In this document: one piece after another, positions 1 to 9,129 of the stretch
Position numbering within the stretch: position 1 is the stretch's first letter
Layout: each line of letters opens with the position of its first letter
From: Lates calcarifer
Lineage: Eukaryota; Chordata; Actinopteri; Centropomidae
Direction: 5' to 3'
Assembly: GCF_001640805.2 (NCBI RefSeq)
Contig: NC_066851.1
Location: forward strand, 22,689,978 to 22,753,977
Length of the DNA: 64,000 nucleotides
Program-made: the position numbers and the translations under genes
The notes under the pieces: generated by a model
Database searches by the model: none
What the model was told of the DNA's origin: nothing
The model's input: only the letters and a program-made list of their open reading frames with translations

Positions 1-511
1 AAAAACCATCAAAAAAATGTCATAGTATATTAGGGTGTCAAAAAATGTCATAGTTTAGTACGGTGTCAAAAAAACATCAAAAAATGTCATAGTATAGTAT
101 GGCTTCAAAAAACAGTTAAAAAATGTCATAGTATAGTACGGTGTCAAAAACCATCAAAAAATGTCATAGTATAGTATGGCTTTAAAAATGGTCAAAAAAT
201 GTCATAATATAGTAGGGTGTCAAAAACAATCACAAAATGTCATACTATATTAGTGGTGTCAAAAAAATGTCATAGTATAGTATGGCTTCAAAAATGGTCA
301 AAAAAATGTCATACTATACTAGGGTGTCAAAAAAATGTCATAGTATAGTATGGCTTCAAAAACGGTCAAAAAATGTCATACCATAGTAGGGTGTCAAAAA
401 AACAGTCAAAAAAATGTAAAAAAACCATCAAAAAATGTCATACTATATTAGGGTGTCAAAAAATGTCATAGTATAGTATGGCTTCAAAAACGGTCAAAAA
501 ATGTAGTATTT
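1..511 (+). repeat. AT-rich minisatellite array (about 36-50 bp units)
   Basis: About a dozen imperfect units follow one another. Each carries a GTCATAGTATAGTA core followed by GGTGTC or GGCTTC and an A-rich linker with CCATCAAAA or CGGTCAAAA. Unit length varies because the A-rich linker is present in one or two forms. The array is already running at base 1, so it probably extends beyond the left edge. Related units occur in the opposite orientation at about 1385-1530 and inside the hairpin at 1535-1895, which suggests one repeat family. If the exon at 538 is real, this array is in the intron just upstream of it. Confidence 0.9.
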
Positions 512-537
512 GTGATTAACATATTTTATCTCTGCAG

Positions 538-621
538 GAGGAGGAGAAGGCCGTATTTCTCGAAGAGGACAACAGATATATCCTAAATGTTGTTAAAAAT
601 GTTGGGAAATGTATGACTTAA
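538..621 (+). CDS. possible last coding exon of an unidentified gene (27 codons plus stop)
   Basis: A splice-acceptor-like sequence (ATATTTTATCTCTGCAG, ending at 537) is followed by an open frame that begins EEEKAVFLEEDNRYILNVVK and ends GKCMT before TAA at 619-621. About 130 bases downstream there is a canonical AATAAA signal at 754-759. Acceptor, short acidic open frame, stop, AT-rich 3' region and poly(A) signal in this order are what a terminal exon looks like. Upstream exons would lie left of the window, with the minisatellite in the last intron. I do not recognise the peptide. All three frames stay open for at least 15 codons, so the phase-0 choice is inference. A short stretch like this can arise by chance. 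Confidence 0.35.
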   Translation, partial: EEEKAVFLEEDNRYILNVVKNVGKCMT

Positions 622-753
622 ATAAGCATGCCTTCATATGTACACATCACTACATTAAATGTGGGGTGAGAGAATATATCCAAGTGTTTCCAAGTGGTCA
701 AACATCTGTCATCATCTTGCTGTGGTTTGTTAAATGTTGTCAAAAACAGAATC

Positions 754-759
754 AATAAA
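754..759 (+). terminator. poly(A) signal AATAAA
   Basis: This is a canonical AATAAA hexamer followed by AGTTTTGCAGTCTAACTTTTG, a T-rich stretch that could act as a downstream element. It lies about 130 bases after the stop codon of the possible terminal exon at 538-621, a normal distance for a short 3' untranslated region. AATAAA also occurs by chance in AT-rich DNA, so its value comes mainly from its position. Confidence 0.4.
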
Positions 760-840
760 GTTTTGCAGTCTAACTTTTGAGTTGAGTCTATTTTCATATA
801 AATATCACAAAAATGATTTTGTTAAGCAGAAATACCAACT

Positions 841-1232
841 AAAAGTGGCTAAAAGCCGAAACCCTAACCCTAATCTCTGTTTGAAAGCTGTAACCCTAAC
901 CCTAACCCTAACCTCTGGCTGAAAGGTGTAACCCAAACCCTAACCCTAACCCTAATTGCTGACTAAACGCAGAAACCCTAACCCTAACCCCTGGCTAAAA
1001 GCTGTAACCCTAACCCTAATCGCTGTTTGAAAGCCGTAACCCTAACCCTAACCTCTGTCTGAAAGCCGTACCCCTAACCCTAACCTCTGTCTAAAACCCT
1101 AATCCTAATTACTGACTAAAATCTGAAACCCTAACCCTAATTTCTGGATAAATGCCATAACCCTAACCTGTGGTTTAAAGTGGCTAAAAGCTGCAACCCT
1201 AACCTCTGATTGAAAGATGCAACCCTAATCCT
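841..1232. repeat. degenerate interstitial telomere-like array (CCCTAA)n
   Basis: Blocks of one to four CCCTAA hexamers alternate with linkers of 15-25 bases such as CTCTGTTTGAAAGC or CTGGCTAAAAGCTGT. The higher-order unit is about 40-50 bp, so this is a minisatellite that incorporates telomere-type hexamers and not a pure telomere. It is flanked by single-copy-looking DNA on both sides, so it is interstitial. Related linkers recur throughout, which points to local duplication of a composite unit. Confidence 0.9.
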
Positions 1233-1384
1233 CATGTTTGGCTACAGGTGGCCGCTAGCTATAAATACTGACTTTCATACAATGTTCAACAGACCAGCAA
1301 AATAGTGTTGGGAAGTATTTATTTGAACAAAAACAAAATACTATGCAGTATTTTCATGCCATACTATACATTTGCATTCTTCAA

Positions 1385-1530
1385 TTTCTGACACCATACC
1401 ATGCCACTTTCTGATGGTTTTTGTCGCCTTACTATAATATGAACATTTTTGACAATTTTTGACATCTTACCATGCTACGATAATTTGTGACAGATTGTGA
1501 TGCCTTACTATACCATGACAGTTTTTGCAC
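1385..1530 (-). repeat. minisatellite units in inverted orientation
   Basis: Read on the minus strand, this stretch contains GTCATGGTATAGTAAGGC, TTCATATTATAGTAAGGC and CAAAAACCATCAG. These are diverged versions of the units at 1-511. The two arrays therefore face each other across the telomere-like block. The stretch runs directly into the hairpin at 1535. Confidence 0.75.
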
Positions 1531-1534
1531 ATTT

Positions 1535-1895
1535 ATGTTATATATATTATGGTGACAAAAAATGTGAAAAAAAGGAAAAATCATATTCTAAAGCATTAAA
1601 AATGGTCAAAAATGATCATAGCATAAGAAGGTCTAAAAAAAACAGTCAAAAAATGTCATAGTATAATAGGGTGTCAAAAATGTGCAAAAACTGTCATGGT
1701 ATAGCAGTATAGTAATATAACAGTGACGCCTTACCATACTATGACATTTTCGGACACCCTATTATACGATGACACTTTTTTACGTTTTTTTTTTTACACC
1801 TTCTTATGCTATGATCATTTTTGACCATTTTTAATGCTTTAGAATATGATTTTTCCTTTTTTTCACATTTTTTGTCACCATAATATATATAACAT
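1535..1895. repeat. 361-bp hairpin (foldback) with nearly perfect arms
   Basis: The first 22 bases (ATGTTATATATTATGG-type, from 1535) are the exact reverse complement of the last 22 (ending at 1895). Pairing continues inward through GGAAAAATCATATTCTAAAG and ATGATCATAGCATAAGAAGG with very few mismatches for about 100 bases. It then continues less perfectly through the GTATAATAGGGTGTC core to about 1685 and 1745. The centre is a loop of about 60 bases. The inner arms carry the same core as the minisatellite at 1-511. No protein is encoded. It could be a MITE-like palindrome or an inversion product of the array. Confidence 0.85.
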
Positions 1896-1991
1896 TTTTG
1901 ATGTCTTACTATACTGAATACTGAACAACATTATAACAACAATGTCAGTGCGCTGTCTTGGACAGTTGACGTAAAGCTGCTTGTGAATTAC

Positions 1992-2414
1992 CTGGAGGCA
2001 TCTGTCCTGGTTTCAAAGAACTTCTTCATTGTACAAAGACTCTCTGTGATTGCGGACAGAGAGATTGAGATTTTTGGACAAAGTCTCTGTGATCTTCAAC
2101 GAGATCTTCAACTCTGTAATCGAACATTCTCTCTCATCACGGACAATGCCGTCAAATTGGGGAACTCGTGTAAAATGTCTCCCTCATCCTCGACAATGTC
2201 TCTCCATCATGGACAACGTCTCAGCGATCGTAGATGATGTCATGGACGAAGTGGTGAAACCTGGAGGAAATCAAAGAGAAGCATCATTATTATTATAAAC
2301 TGTGAATCTTTATTCTGAGTTGATGTGATGCTGTTTCGTAATTACCTGGAGGGCTGTTGGATTTTCTGGTCTGGTCTGCTCTGGTCTCTGCAGTCATGGA
2401 AGAAGTGAGGACAC
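1992..2414 (-). other. two look-alike splice-bounded segments (possible decayed or non-coding exons)
   Basis: On the minus strand, segment A (2414 to 2346, 69 nt) and segment B (2260 to 1992, 269 nt) each begin after a pyrimidine-rich acceptor (TTTATTTCTTCCAG and TCTTTGATTTCCTCCAG) and end at CCTCCAG followed by GTAATT. Both start with very similar sequence (GTGTCCTCACTTCTTCCATG and GTTTCACCACTTCGTCCATG), so one is probably a duplicate of the other. A reads open in phase 1 (VLTSSMTAETRADQ), but B hits TGA after about 25 codons in that phase. The plus strand of B is open from 2050 to 2298 and contains two in-frame 16-residue repeats, DKVSVIFNEIFNSVIE and DNVSAIVDDVMDEVVK. Which strand, if any, was coding cannot be settled here. 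Confidence 0.3.
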
Positions 2415-2611
2415 CTGGAAGAAATAAAAAATTAATATACTTGAAATTTGAATATCTGAATTGCCTGTTTATCAACAGCAAATGTTTATAACAAATATTA
2501 CAGCAGCAAGAGTTTTAAAGATTAATGTTCAAGCCTTCATTCTGTACTTATATCTTAGTCTTTTAATTTCAATGAATTGTAAGAACACCAACACACTCCT
2601 TGTATTATTAA

Positions 2612-3240
2612 AACAGTGCATTGGAAAGTATTCAGACCTCTTCGCTCTTCTAGCACTTTGTTATATTGTAGCTTCATGCTAAAATCAAAAAAATAATTTA
2701 TGTCCTCATCAATCTACACTCAGTACCCCATAATGACATAGCCAGACCAGAATTTTGGATTTTTTTCAAACGTATTAAAAAGGAAAAACCGAGAACCCTT
2801 TAGTATGACACTTGTCTATATAAGGTCTCACAGCTGACAATTCATATCAGAGCGGAAACCAAGCCAAAGGGTCAAAGCATCAGTTTGCCTCAAGGCAAAA
2901 ATGTGGGGAAGGCAACAAAACAATTTCTTCTGCATTTAAGGTTCCCAAGAACACAGTGGCCTTAAATGGAAGAAGTGTGTAACAACTAGTGCTCTTCCTA
3001 GAAGAGGGGAGAGGATGGAAAGACACATGAAAGCTGCATGGGGTTTGCAAAAACAGCTCCTAAAGGACTTTCAGAGTCACTGGTCCAATAAAACCAAGAC
3101 TGAATTGTCTGGCCTTTATTCTTGGTGTTGTGTCTGGAGAACCCAGAGTCAGTTGTGTGTTAAATTTGACCACAGGTGTACTCCAGTCGAAGTGAAGGAA
3201 CATCTCAAAGGTGATCCAGAGACATGGGAGGAACCTAATC
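2612..3240 (+). mobile_element. internally deleted Tc1-like DNA transposon
   Basis: The left end, CAGTGCATTGGAAAGTATTC and following, matches the terminal repeat I know from the fish Tc1-like family whose ends read 'AAGTATTCAGACC'. It is followed by CTACACTCAGTACCCCATAATGACA and GTCTATATAAGGTCTCACAG, also typical of that family. At 3015-3140 a plus-strand frame reads LQKQLLKDFQSHW, NKTKTELSGL and VWRT, matching the part of the Tc1 transposase around its second catalytic Asp. That Asp appears as Asn here (SNKTK in place of SDETK), and the N-terminal DNA-binding region and C-terminal half are missing. The right part (3150-3240) resembles the subterminal region in inverted orientation. The copy is dead. 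Confidence 0.85.
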
Positions 3241-3469
3241 TAACATCCCTCCATCCTTAACTCTTCTCCTGATGTCCCATCACTCACTCCGTCCATCTTT
3301 CCTCCCTCTATCTCTTCCTCTCCTCCCCCTCCTCCCTCTGACAGCTGCAGTTTAGCCACCATGCTAACCTCTCCCTGGAGGCTGTGTGTGTTTCTGTTTG
3401 TGTGTTTGTTGGTGTTTGACTCAAAGGCACCTTTCCTGGGTGAACCATCCTCCCTCACACACACACATT

Positions 3470-3960
3470 TCATCTTATATACTTGTGGGGACCCTCACTG
3501 ACATAATACATCCCTCACCCTTAATAACACCTCAACCCAAAACTCAGTTCCTAACCTTAACTCTTGAACTAAGCTGTTTGTGTCAAACAGCCAGGTCCAA
3601 TAAAATGTCCTCACTTACCTCAAACTCTCCTGATTTTTCAAGCCCTCCGCACTTTTCAAAAATGTCATAACTTTCCTCTCTTCTTTCCTTGTTCACTGCA
3701 ATGTCACTTTATTTTCTTTTTAATTTAAGACCCTTGCAAAATGTCCTCACTGTCAAAAAGTTTCTTTTCAAAACAGTTTTTTCTTTTTAAAAATGTCCTC
3801 ACTTTCTGAAATTGAACTCATTTTTCAAACTCTACTGACATTTTTTGAGTTTTACTTTCCAAAACTGACCTTGCTTTTTTAGAAATGTCCTCTCTTCTCT
3901 GAAACGGGTCCTCACAAAGGCAGAAGTACAGGAGGTACAGGAACACACACACATGCACTT
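3470..3960. repeat. dispersed teleost repeat of the 'CTTGTGGGGACC ... GTCCTCACT' type
   Basis: It starts with CTTGTGGGGACCCTCACTGA, runs through CCCTAACC-related text (CTAACCTTAACTC) and then repeats AATGTCCTCACTT several times (about 3605, 3740, 3795, 3885). It ends with GGTCCTCACAAAGGCAGAAG near 3910 and a short CA run. This order matches a dispersed repeat I know to be frequent in fish introns. It encodes no recognisable protein. Confidence 0.7.
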
Positions 3961-4690
3961 TCTTTTCCCAGGCTGCCTCGGTTTGTTGCCAGAGCCATTT
4001 TCCTAATAATCCCACCCTGCCTGCCCTCAAACTCTCCTCCCCCCCTCCTCCTCCCCTCTTCATCTCCGCACTGCGTTTTACTGCATCAGCATATCAAACT
4101 CACCCCACCCTGATCCACATCCCACCCCAAACACCACAGCCTCCCTCCCGGCTGCCTTCCTCACCCCAATTATTTCCTGGGACTTTACCTTAGAGGGATT
4201 CTTTCACCCCGGTGCTCTGTCTTTTGTAGTCAGACTCCTCACTAACCTTCCCTCCTGCTGCAGGCGACGGCATCTATTGTGTAATAAATACATGGAGGTA
4301 TTCATGTTGCCCTCAGTGCCTGTTTTCTCTGCCATCATCAGGATGAATGCTCCTGACAGGTAGCTTAAGGGGGGGTGGAGGTGTTGAGTGTGGAGGTATT
4401 CCTACACTGCATGTGCAGAGTTTATAATGATGGTCCAGTGGGAGCTTCTGAAGGACAGAACAGCCATCAGGTTTAAAAGTGGAAAAAGAGTGAAGACCTG
4501 TTTTACAGCAAATCATAATCATCTACATTCACACTAAACTGAGTGAATATGAAAACCTGTCTGGCCCTTTGTTCTTACTGCTTTTTAAACACAGTCTTCA
4601 GAACAGATGAATCTAAAAATGGCGACATGGCATTTAAGTGTTTGATGTGAACAAGGCCTACGACAGAAGTTTTGTGCTTTGCTTTCTGCA
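3961..4690. other. non-coding stretch, no gene seen
   Basis: The left part is C- and CT-rich. There is no open frame with family resemblance, no tandem repeat and no inverted repeat that I can see. The minus-strand frames at 3818-4063 and 4313-4522 are low-complexity or featureless. Confidence 0.5.
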
Positions 4691-4960
4691 GGTTTTCTGC
4701 CTCTGGAGCTGTGGAGTCTGATCTGTGACGACATGCCTCCTGCTGTTCCCACGATCCTGCTCAACAGCTGTTCTTATTGATAATCTTATTGCTGTTATTA
4801 CTATTATTAATATTGCTTATATCACATTCATATTAATTACACCCCCTCCCCATGCTGGTCGAAGCAGATGGCTGCTCACCCTGGGTCCAGTTTTTCTCTG
4901 GGTTTTTGCCTCTTAAAAAGAAGTTTTTCCTCACCACTGTATCTTTACAAATGCTGCCAT
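4690..4960 (+). repeat. dispersed repeat copy 1 (TCTGTGACG / TTATTGCTATTAC family)
   Basis: TTTCTGCAGG, GAGTCTGATCTGTGACG, CCTCCTGC, CTCAACAGCTGTTC and TCTTATTGCTGTTATTACTA recur in the same order at 9710-9910. The right part, CTCTGGGTTTTTGCCTCTTA then AAAAAGAAGTTTTTCCTCACCACTGT, resembles the 3' part of a very common fish repeat ('...CTTCCTGTTAAAAGGGAGTTTTTCCTTCCCACTGT...'). No coding potential is visible. Confidence 0.7.
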
Positions 4961-5389
4961 TTTCTCACCTGAAAACAAAACTTTTCAAAAACGGTTTCAA
5001 GAAATAAACAGGGATGTTGAGTCTGACTTAAATAATTCAGACAATTAAAATGACATTATGTCACAATAACAGGACGTATTCCCGTTCTTTCTATTCTGCC
5101 AGCACAGCAGGAATTCAGCTTTAGGCTCTGCCTCTCCCTTATTTACCTGAGTAAAGGTAGGTCTAATCCAGCATTAATGGGTCAAGGGCTTTTTTAACGT
5201 CCTCTATGGTTTTATATATAGACTGTAAATTGCAGGTTTAGATGACTTTCAGGCCTCTGAATGCAGAACCATTACCATAACATTACACTTCTGGTGGGTT
5301 TAAATATCAGCTTACAAAGCTTTTTTAAAAGCCTCCCAGAGGTCAAGAGAAGGTGAGCATTTGTGAAATAAAAGAGGTTCTGTCTAGAT

Positions 5390-5445
5390 CCAAGTCCTCA
5401 TTTTTGTGACTCAAGTCAGTCTTGAGTCCAAGGCAGTATTTCATA
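5390..5445. repeat. AAGTC-type short repeat
   Basis: CCAAGTCCTCATTTTTGTGA followed by CTCAAGTCAGTCTTGAGTCC resembles the longer copy at 20455-20545, where CCAAGTCCTCATTTTATGAC is followed by several CAAGTC units. It is a short degenerate tandem repeat. The DNA on either side (4960-5390 and 5445-5900) is non-coding with nothing else recognised. Confidence 0.5.
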
Positions 5446-6189
5446 TGAGCGCTTGTTTTTTTAAATCTATTTTCTTTAGATTAAAGTCTCCCCCAACAGA
5501 CCAGATGTTTCTGCATTTACTGAATGTAACAGTGAGTTACTGCTGCTGAGAGGAGCAGTTTGGAAAGTTACAGTTTGGCTCTCCTTTCAGCCATTTAAGA
5601 TGCTATTGAGAGACTCAAGCAAGAGTCACAAATTTTGTGTGACAATATGTCAGTTTGGCAGTTGTATCCGAGCGAGAATAGACCACTGCCACCACAGCAG
5701 TACTGGTAAAATAGACGGATAATGTGGAACTGGCCCTGGCCACTGCAGACGACGTTTGTATCTTCTCAGAAATGGAGCTGGGAAAATGCCACCGCGTGAC
5801 ACTGAAAAACCCTCTTCTGCTCACTGCTGAGTGCTACAGAGGGAGAGTGCTGAACGAAATCAGTCTGAACGGTGTAGAAAATGAAGAAATTAGTCTTGGC
5901 TGTAGAGCCGTCCAGCCTCTTGGCTCCACAGCCTGAGCTGAATCCGCCGCCGCGGAGAGCCGAGCTCTTGTCGTCCCCCGGTTCCCAAACATAAATCCTC
6001 GACGTTTTTTGGCTCAGGTGCGTGACTCTGTAAACACACGGAGGAGGAGCAGGAGGCTCCAAATTGTTTCTCTGCGGCCACAGATGAGTTTGGTGCTCGG
6101 CTCGGAGCTCTGTTCTGATGTATGGTCCTATCTCTGTAATTTAATTCATTAAGGAATAACTGAACCCCCATCTGTGGAGACAACTCCCA
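5446..6189. other. non-coding stretch with a small GC-rich patch, no gene seen
   Basis: Most is ordinary sequence. At about 5935-6060 there is a GC-richer patch with several CpG (CCGCCGCCGCGGAGAGCCGAG near 5945). Frames on both strands are open for 70-145 codons here (for example minus 5890-6327), but the translations are low-complexity or Cys/Val runs from microsatellite DNA and match no family I know. Confidence 0.4.
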
Positions 6190-6199
6190 TGACAGCCAA

Positions 6200-6222
6200 C
6201 ACACACAAACACACACACACAT
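6200..6222. repeat. (CA)n microsatellite
   Basis: ACACACAAACACACACACAC is a short interrupted CA run. Confidence 0.9.
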
Positions 6223-6429
6223 GTGCAGCTCGCACGTAAACACATTTATACACATACAGACTAAGTGTTCATCTTTCTCCTGGCTGCACATGGACTTACA
6301 CATGTATGTGCATGACTCCAACAACATTCAGAGACATGTCTAACCACCATGAACATATCACAGAGTGGATGATTGAGCCAAAGCATCCAGCAAAGTCAGT
6401 GAAACTGGGGATCTAATTTGTGCACCCAT

Positions 6430-6704
6430 TAAACATTGATTTGGTGATTTGCAGACAAAAACATGTCTAGACATGGAGTTAAATCTGGACTACGCTGGGT
6501 TGAAAAGTGAGAGTTTTTAGACATTTCGGTGTTTCAACAGCTTGATGTGACTATACATTAACTGTGCAGCAGGTTTTAAATACAAGGTGTCTACACAACA
6601 GTAACATGTGATCAACAAAATCTAATTTTTTAAACTAATTTAGCCCAAATTTGACCTCAACATCTAAACAACTTCCAACCTGCAATTCACCAAATCAGTG
6701 TTTA
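6430..6704. mobile_element. palindromic MITE-like element, 275 bp
   Basis: The left end TAAACATTGATTTGGTGATT (from 6430) is the reverse complement, with two mismatches over 24 bases, of the right end that finishes at 6704. Inside, GTCTAGACATGGAGTTAAAT on the left pairs at about 75 percent with the minus strand of 6645-6675, so the inverted arms extend for roughly 70 bases. There is no open frame of note. This is the structure of a non-autonomous terminal-inverted-repeat element; I cannot see a convincing target duplication, so the superfamily is unknown. Confidence 0.65.
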
Positions 6705-7254
6705 TGCGTAACCTTCATCCTGAGCCATAAAGCTATGTATTAACATCCTGTTTTAATATGTGAGGGAACGTTTCACAAGCAATCAGTGCTCATTAAGTTT
6801 GTTACTGGAAATTACAAACTCACCAAAGGGAGGGCGGTGAACTCTGCAGCAACCTGTCAGGAGGAAAATAAGAGGACGTCAGGTGGGTGTAAAGTACTGC
6901 AATAAAGAAACCAGGACTCACTGTCATGTGCAGGTGATTTCTGCTTTTAATTCACGCAGCTCATTTTAAGGTGAAGACAGCTCATAATTTGGGTGAAGGA
7001 AATCTGCCAACAGGCTGATGAGCTCAATCTGGTGCCTCAACAGACGACACACAACAGACACGGGATCTGGAAGACGAGATCTGGAGCACATGGTTCCAGA
7101 AAGAGCTTTTAATAAAGTGCAGCAAGAAATGTTTTGATGTGAAGATGAAATGTTAGTTGCTGCATCTCATTAAAAACTCTTCTGTAACCTTGTGCTGTAG
7201 ATCTTTCCAAATCACTGTTCAGTTTCTTCCTCGCTCACTTCCTGGTCAGTCAGT

Positions 7255-7430
7255 ACCTGCAAAGTACCAATAAGGGTAAACAATCCTGGAACAGGTGACA
7301 CATCCAGCATCATCAGCGCTGCTACACATGGAGCCACAGGGGCAAATCAAAACCACATTAATTCAGGCGACTGGCTGCAAGTTCTGCTTCACTTTTCTGA
7401 GTTTATGGGTTTAATTATCTTTTGTAGTTA
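7255..7430 (+). repeat. dispersed repeat with a second copy at 20075-20240
   Basis: CAAAGTACCAATAAGG, a nearby CCTGGAA, and later TTCACTTTTCTGAGTT with TTTAA about 130 bases on occur in the same order at 20075-20240. The interval between the two shared blocks is similar in both copies. No coding potential is visible. Confidence 0.5.
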
Positions 7431-7654
7431 TTACAAAGAGCCCAGGATAAAACTAGTGGCAATGAGCATGAATAATAAATAACGATAGAACAGCCAGAAA
7501 CAGGTTGAAACAAGTCCTTTTGTCTAAATAAACTACACCAGCGTTTTCATCTTTTTCAAACCACAGCAGCTTCCAGACCAGTTTAAAGGAAGTAAAGGCA
7601 CCAGTGTTAAAAGATGTTAATACATCAGTCTCTCCAAGCTGCATATGTACATTC

Positions 7655-8001
7655 GCTGTATCGTCAAGATCACGAGAACAAAAGTGTCTCGATGATGAAA
7701 CGATAGGTCTTCTGGGACAAACTGTAGTGGCTGGCTTAGAGCAAGGGGAAACAAGAACTACAGAGACCATCATCCTTTGCGACAATATGCAGACACTGTC
7801 TGACTGAGGTTAGCTACACGTTGGGAAATATAAAAATAATAGTAATAAAATATGAAACATGACTGACTGTTTTGTACTTTATGATCCAACTGACTGGTTT
7901 TTAAAGTTAAATTAAGGCCTTGTTCAGTCTTCATTGACCTTTTTTTAAAATATCGCACAGTATTATCGAATCATAAGATTCTGATATTGTTGAATCCTTA
8001 T
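7655..8001 (+). mobile_element. degraded copy of the hAT-type element at 16902-17305
   Basis: ACGATAGGTCTTCTGGG, AAACTGTAGTGG, GAACTACAGAGACCATCATC, CCTTTGCG and GAGGTTAGCTACAC are shared with 16902-17305 in the same order. The right end here, TCTGATATTGTTGAATCCTT, is a diverged form of the TCTGATATCATTACATCCCT end seen there. The left terminal repeat is not clear. Minus-strand frames that start MMVSVVLVS in both copies simply reflect this shared DNA and are not a protein family I know. Confidence 0.7.
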
Positions 8002-8064
8002 TGCTTGTAGTTCATCCATGTGTTCATACCTTTTCCCTCCTAAACTCCTCCTCCTGTTCTTGAC

Positions 8065-8082
8065 TTTTTTTTTTTTTTTTTT
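8065..8082. repeat. poly(T) tract
   Basis: There are eighteen consecutive T residues. They may be the tail of an old minus-strand retrotransposed copy, but no adjacent SINE body is recognised. Confidence 0.9.
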
Positions 8083-8319
8083 ACAGTGTGTTGTCGTCCA
8101 CACAGACCTGAATCAAAAGGAATAATAAACCTCTTCTCTGAATGTGGATTTATCTGAATATGATAAACTGAATATGATGAGTGTAAATGCATTCAGGCCT
8201 CACCTGCACAGAGCAGCGGGACACTGACACATATGGCAGCAGCAGATTTACAGTGAAACCCTGATGGGAAACACAGAGCAGTGTGATGCAAGTCCCCTGT
8301 TGTGTTCATTTAAAGCTGC

Positions 8320-8430
8320 TGTGTGTGTGTGTGTGTGTGCGGTGGCCCTGTCGTGTTGCTTTTTAGCAGGTGTGTGTCTGCATCTGTACGAGTGTGTGTT
8401 CCCTCCTTTGTGGTGTTGAATAAGAGGGTT

Positions 8431-8465
<35 letters not shown>

Positions 8466-8767
8466 ACCTTCTCTGTTGTTTTGTTCCACTGCAGCCCTGT
8501 AATTACCTTGAGTCAGATCTGCTTCTGTAACACAGGTGGGAGACACAGAATTTAATTACAGGGTGGGAGCCATGCTGCAGCCCACCTGCATGTGTGTGCA
8601 CAAGTGTGTGTGCGTGTGTGTGTGTGCACTTCATATGTGTGTGTGTATTTGTCCTTTTTGTGTATGTATCCTTGCAGAAATGTCTGTTCGCTGCTCGCTG
8701 AAGTTATACATTTTGTTTATGCAGTTATTTCTGTCTCCAGGTTGGACAGATGAACATGTATGCAGTG

Positions 8768-8797
<30 letters not shown>
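8320..8797. repeat. cluster of four (GT)n microsatellites
   Basis: Runs lie at about 8320-8339, 8433-8464, 8607-8645 (interrupted) and 8767-8796, separated by 100-150 bases of ordinary DNA. They create spurious Val/Cys or Thr/His frames on both strands. A purine-rich stretch (GAGAGACTGAAAGGGACAGA and similar) follows to about 8880. Confidence 0.9.
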
Positions 8798-8798
<1 letters not shown>

Positions 8799-9072
8799 AC
8801 AATGATAAGGGAGTGGGCGAGCGAGTCTGAGAGAGACTGAAAGGGACAGAGCGAGACAAAGGGAGGGAGAGAGGGTCTGACTGCAGAGCAGGTTTGAACA
8901 CCTGGTGCCTGATCAGAGGCAACATGATGCAGATTAAAAACACCACGAGGGGAATTCTTCTTCTCCTCTTTTCAGTTTGGACCTCTCCTCTGGTCGTGAT
9001 CAGACGGCAGCTTCAAGTCTCAGCTGTGAGCGTCGGTCGGTGCAGAGCTTCAAGGTGTGCTTCAACATCCTT

Positions 9073-9085
9073 GTTGCTAGGCAAC
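9073..9085. promoter_or_regulatory. consensus-like RFX (X-box) palindrome
   Basis: GTTGCTAGGCAAC is a palindromic X-box, the form bound by RFX transcription factors. The surrounding 9040-9130 has no repeat and contains CTAATTAG, so it could be part of a small enhancer. The motif is seen directly; function is inference. Confidence 0.4.
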
Positions 9086-9129
9086 TCAAAGTTTGACTAC
9101 ATCTTGGAGGCTCTCTAATTAGCTTTGGA

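Noticed and set aside
1..511. Regularly spaced repeats that could suggest a CRISPR array
   Set aside because: Units are AT-rich, imperfect and contiguous with no distinct unique spacers. The surroundings are vertebrate-type DNA. It is a minisatellite.
841..1232. Chromosome end (true telomere)
   Set aside because: Hexamers are in short blocks with long linkers, and 60 kb of non-telomeric DNA follows. It is an interstitial degenerate array.
6332..6478. p53 half-sites (AGACATGTCT at 6332 and AAACATGTCT near 6458)
   Set aside because: Only single perfect half-sites without a properly spaced partner; such decamers are frequent by chance.
7453..7807. Frames shared between 7.5 and 16.8 kb (MMVSVVLVS...) as a protein family
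   Set aside because: The similarity comes from two copies of a non-autonomous hAT-type element with no transposase motifs.
8310..8946. Frames rich in Val/Cys or Thr/His
   Set aside because: They are translations of (GT)n and (CA)n microsatellites.
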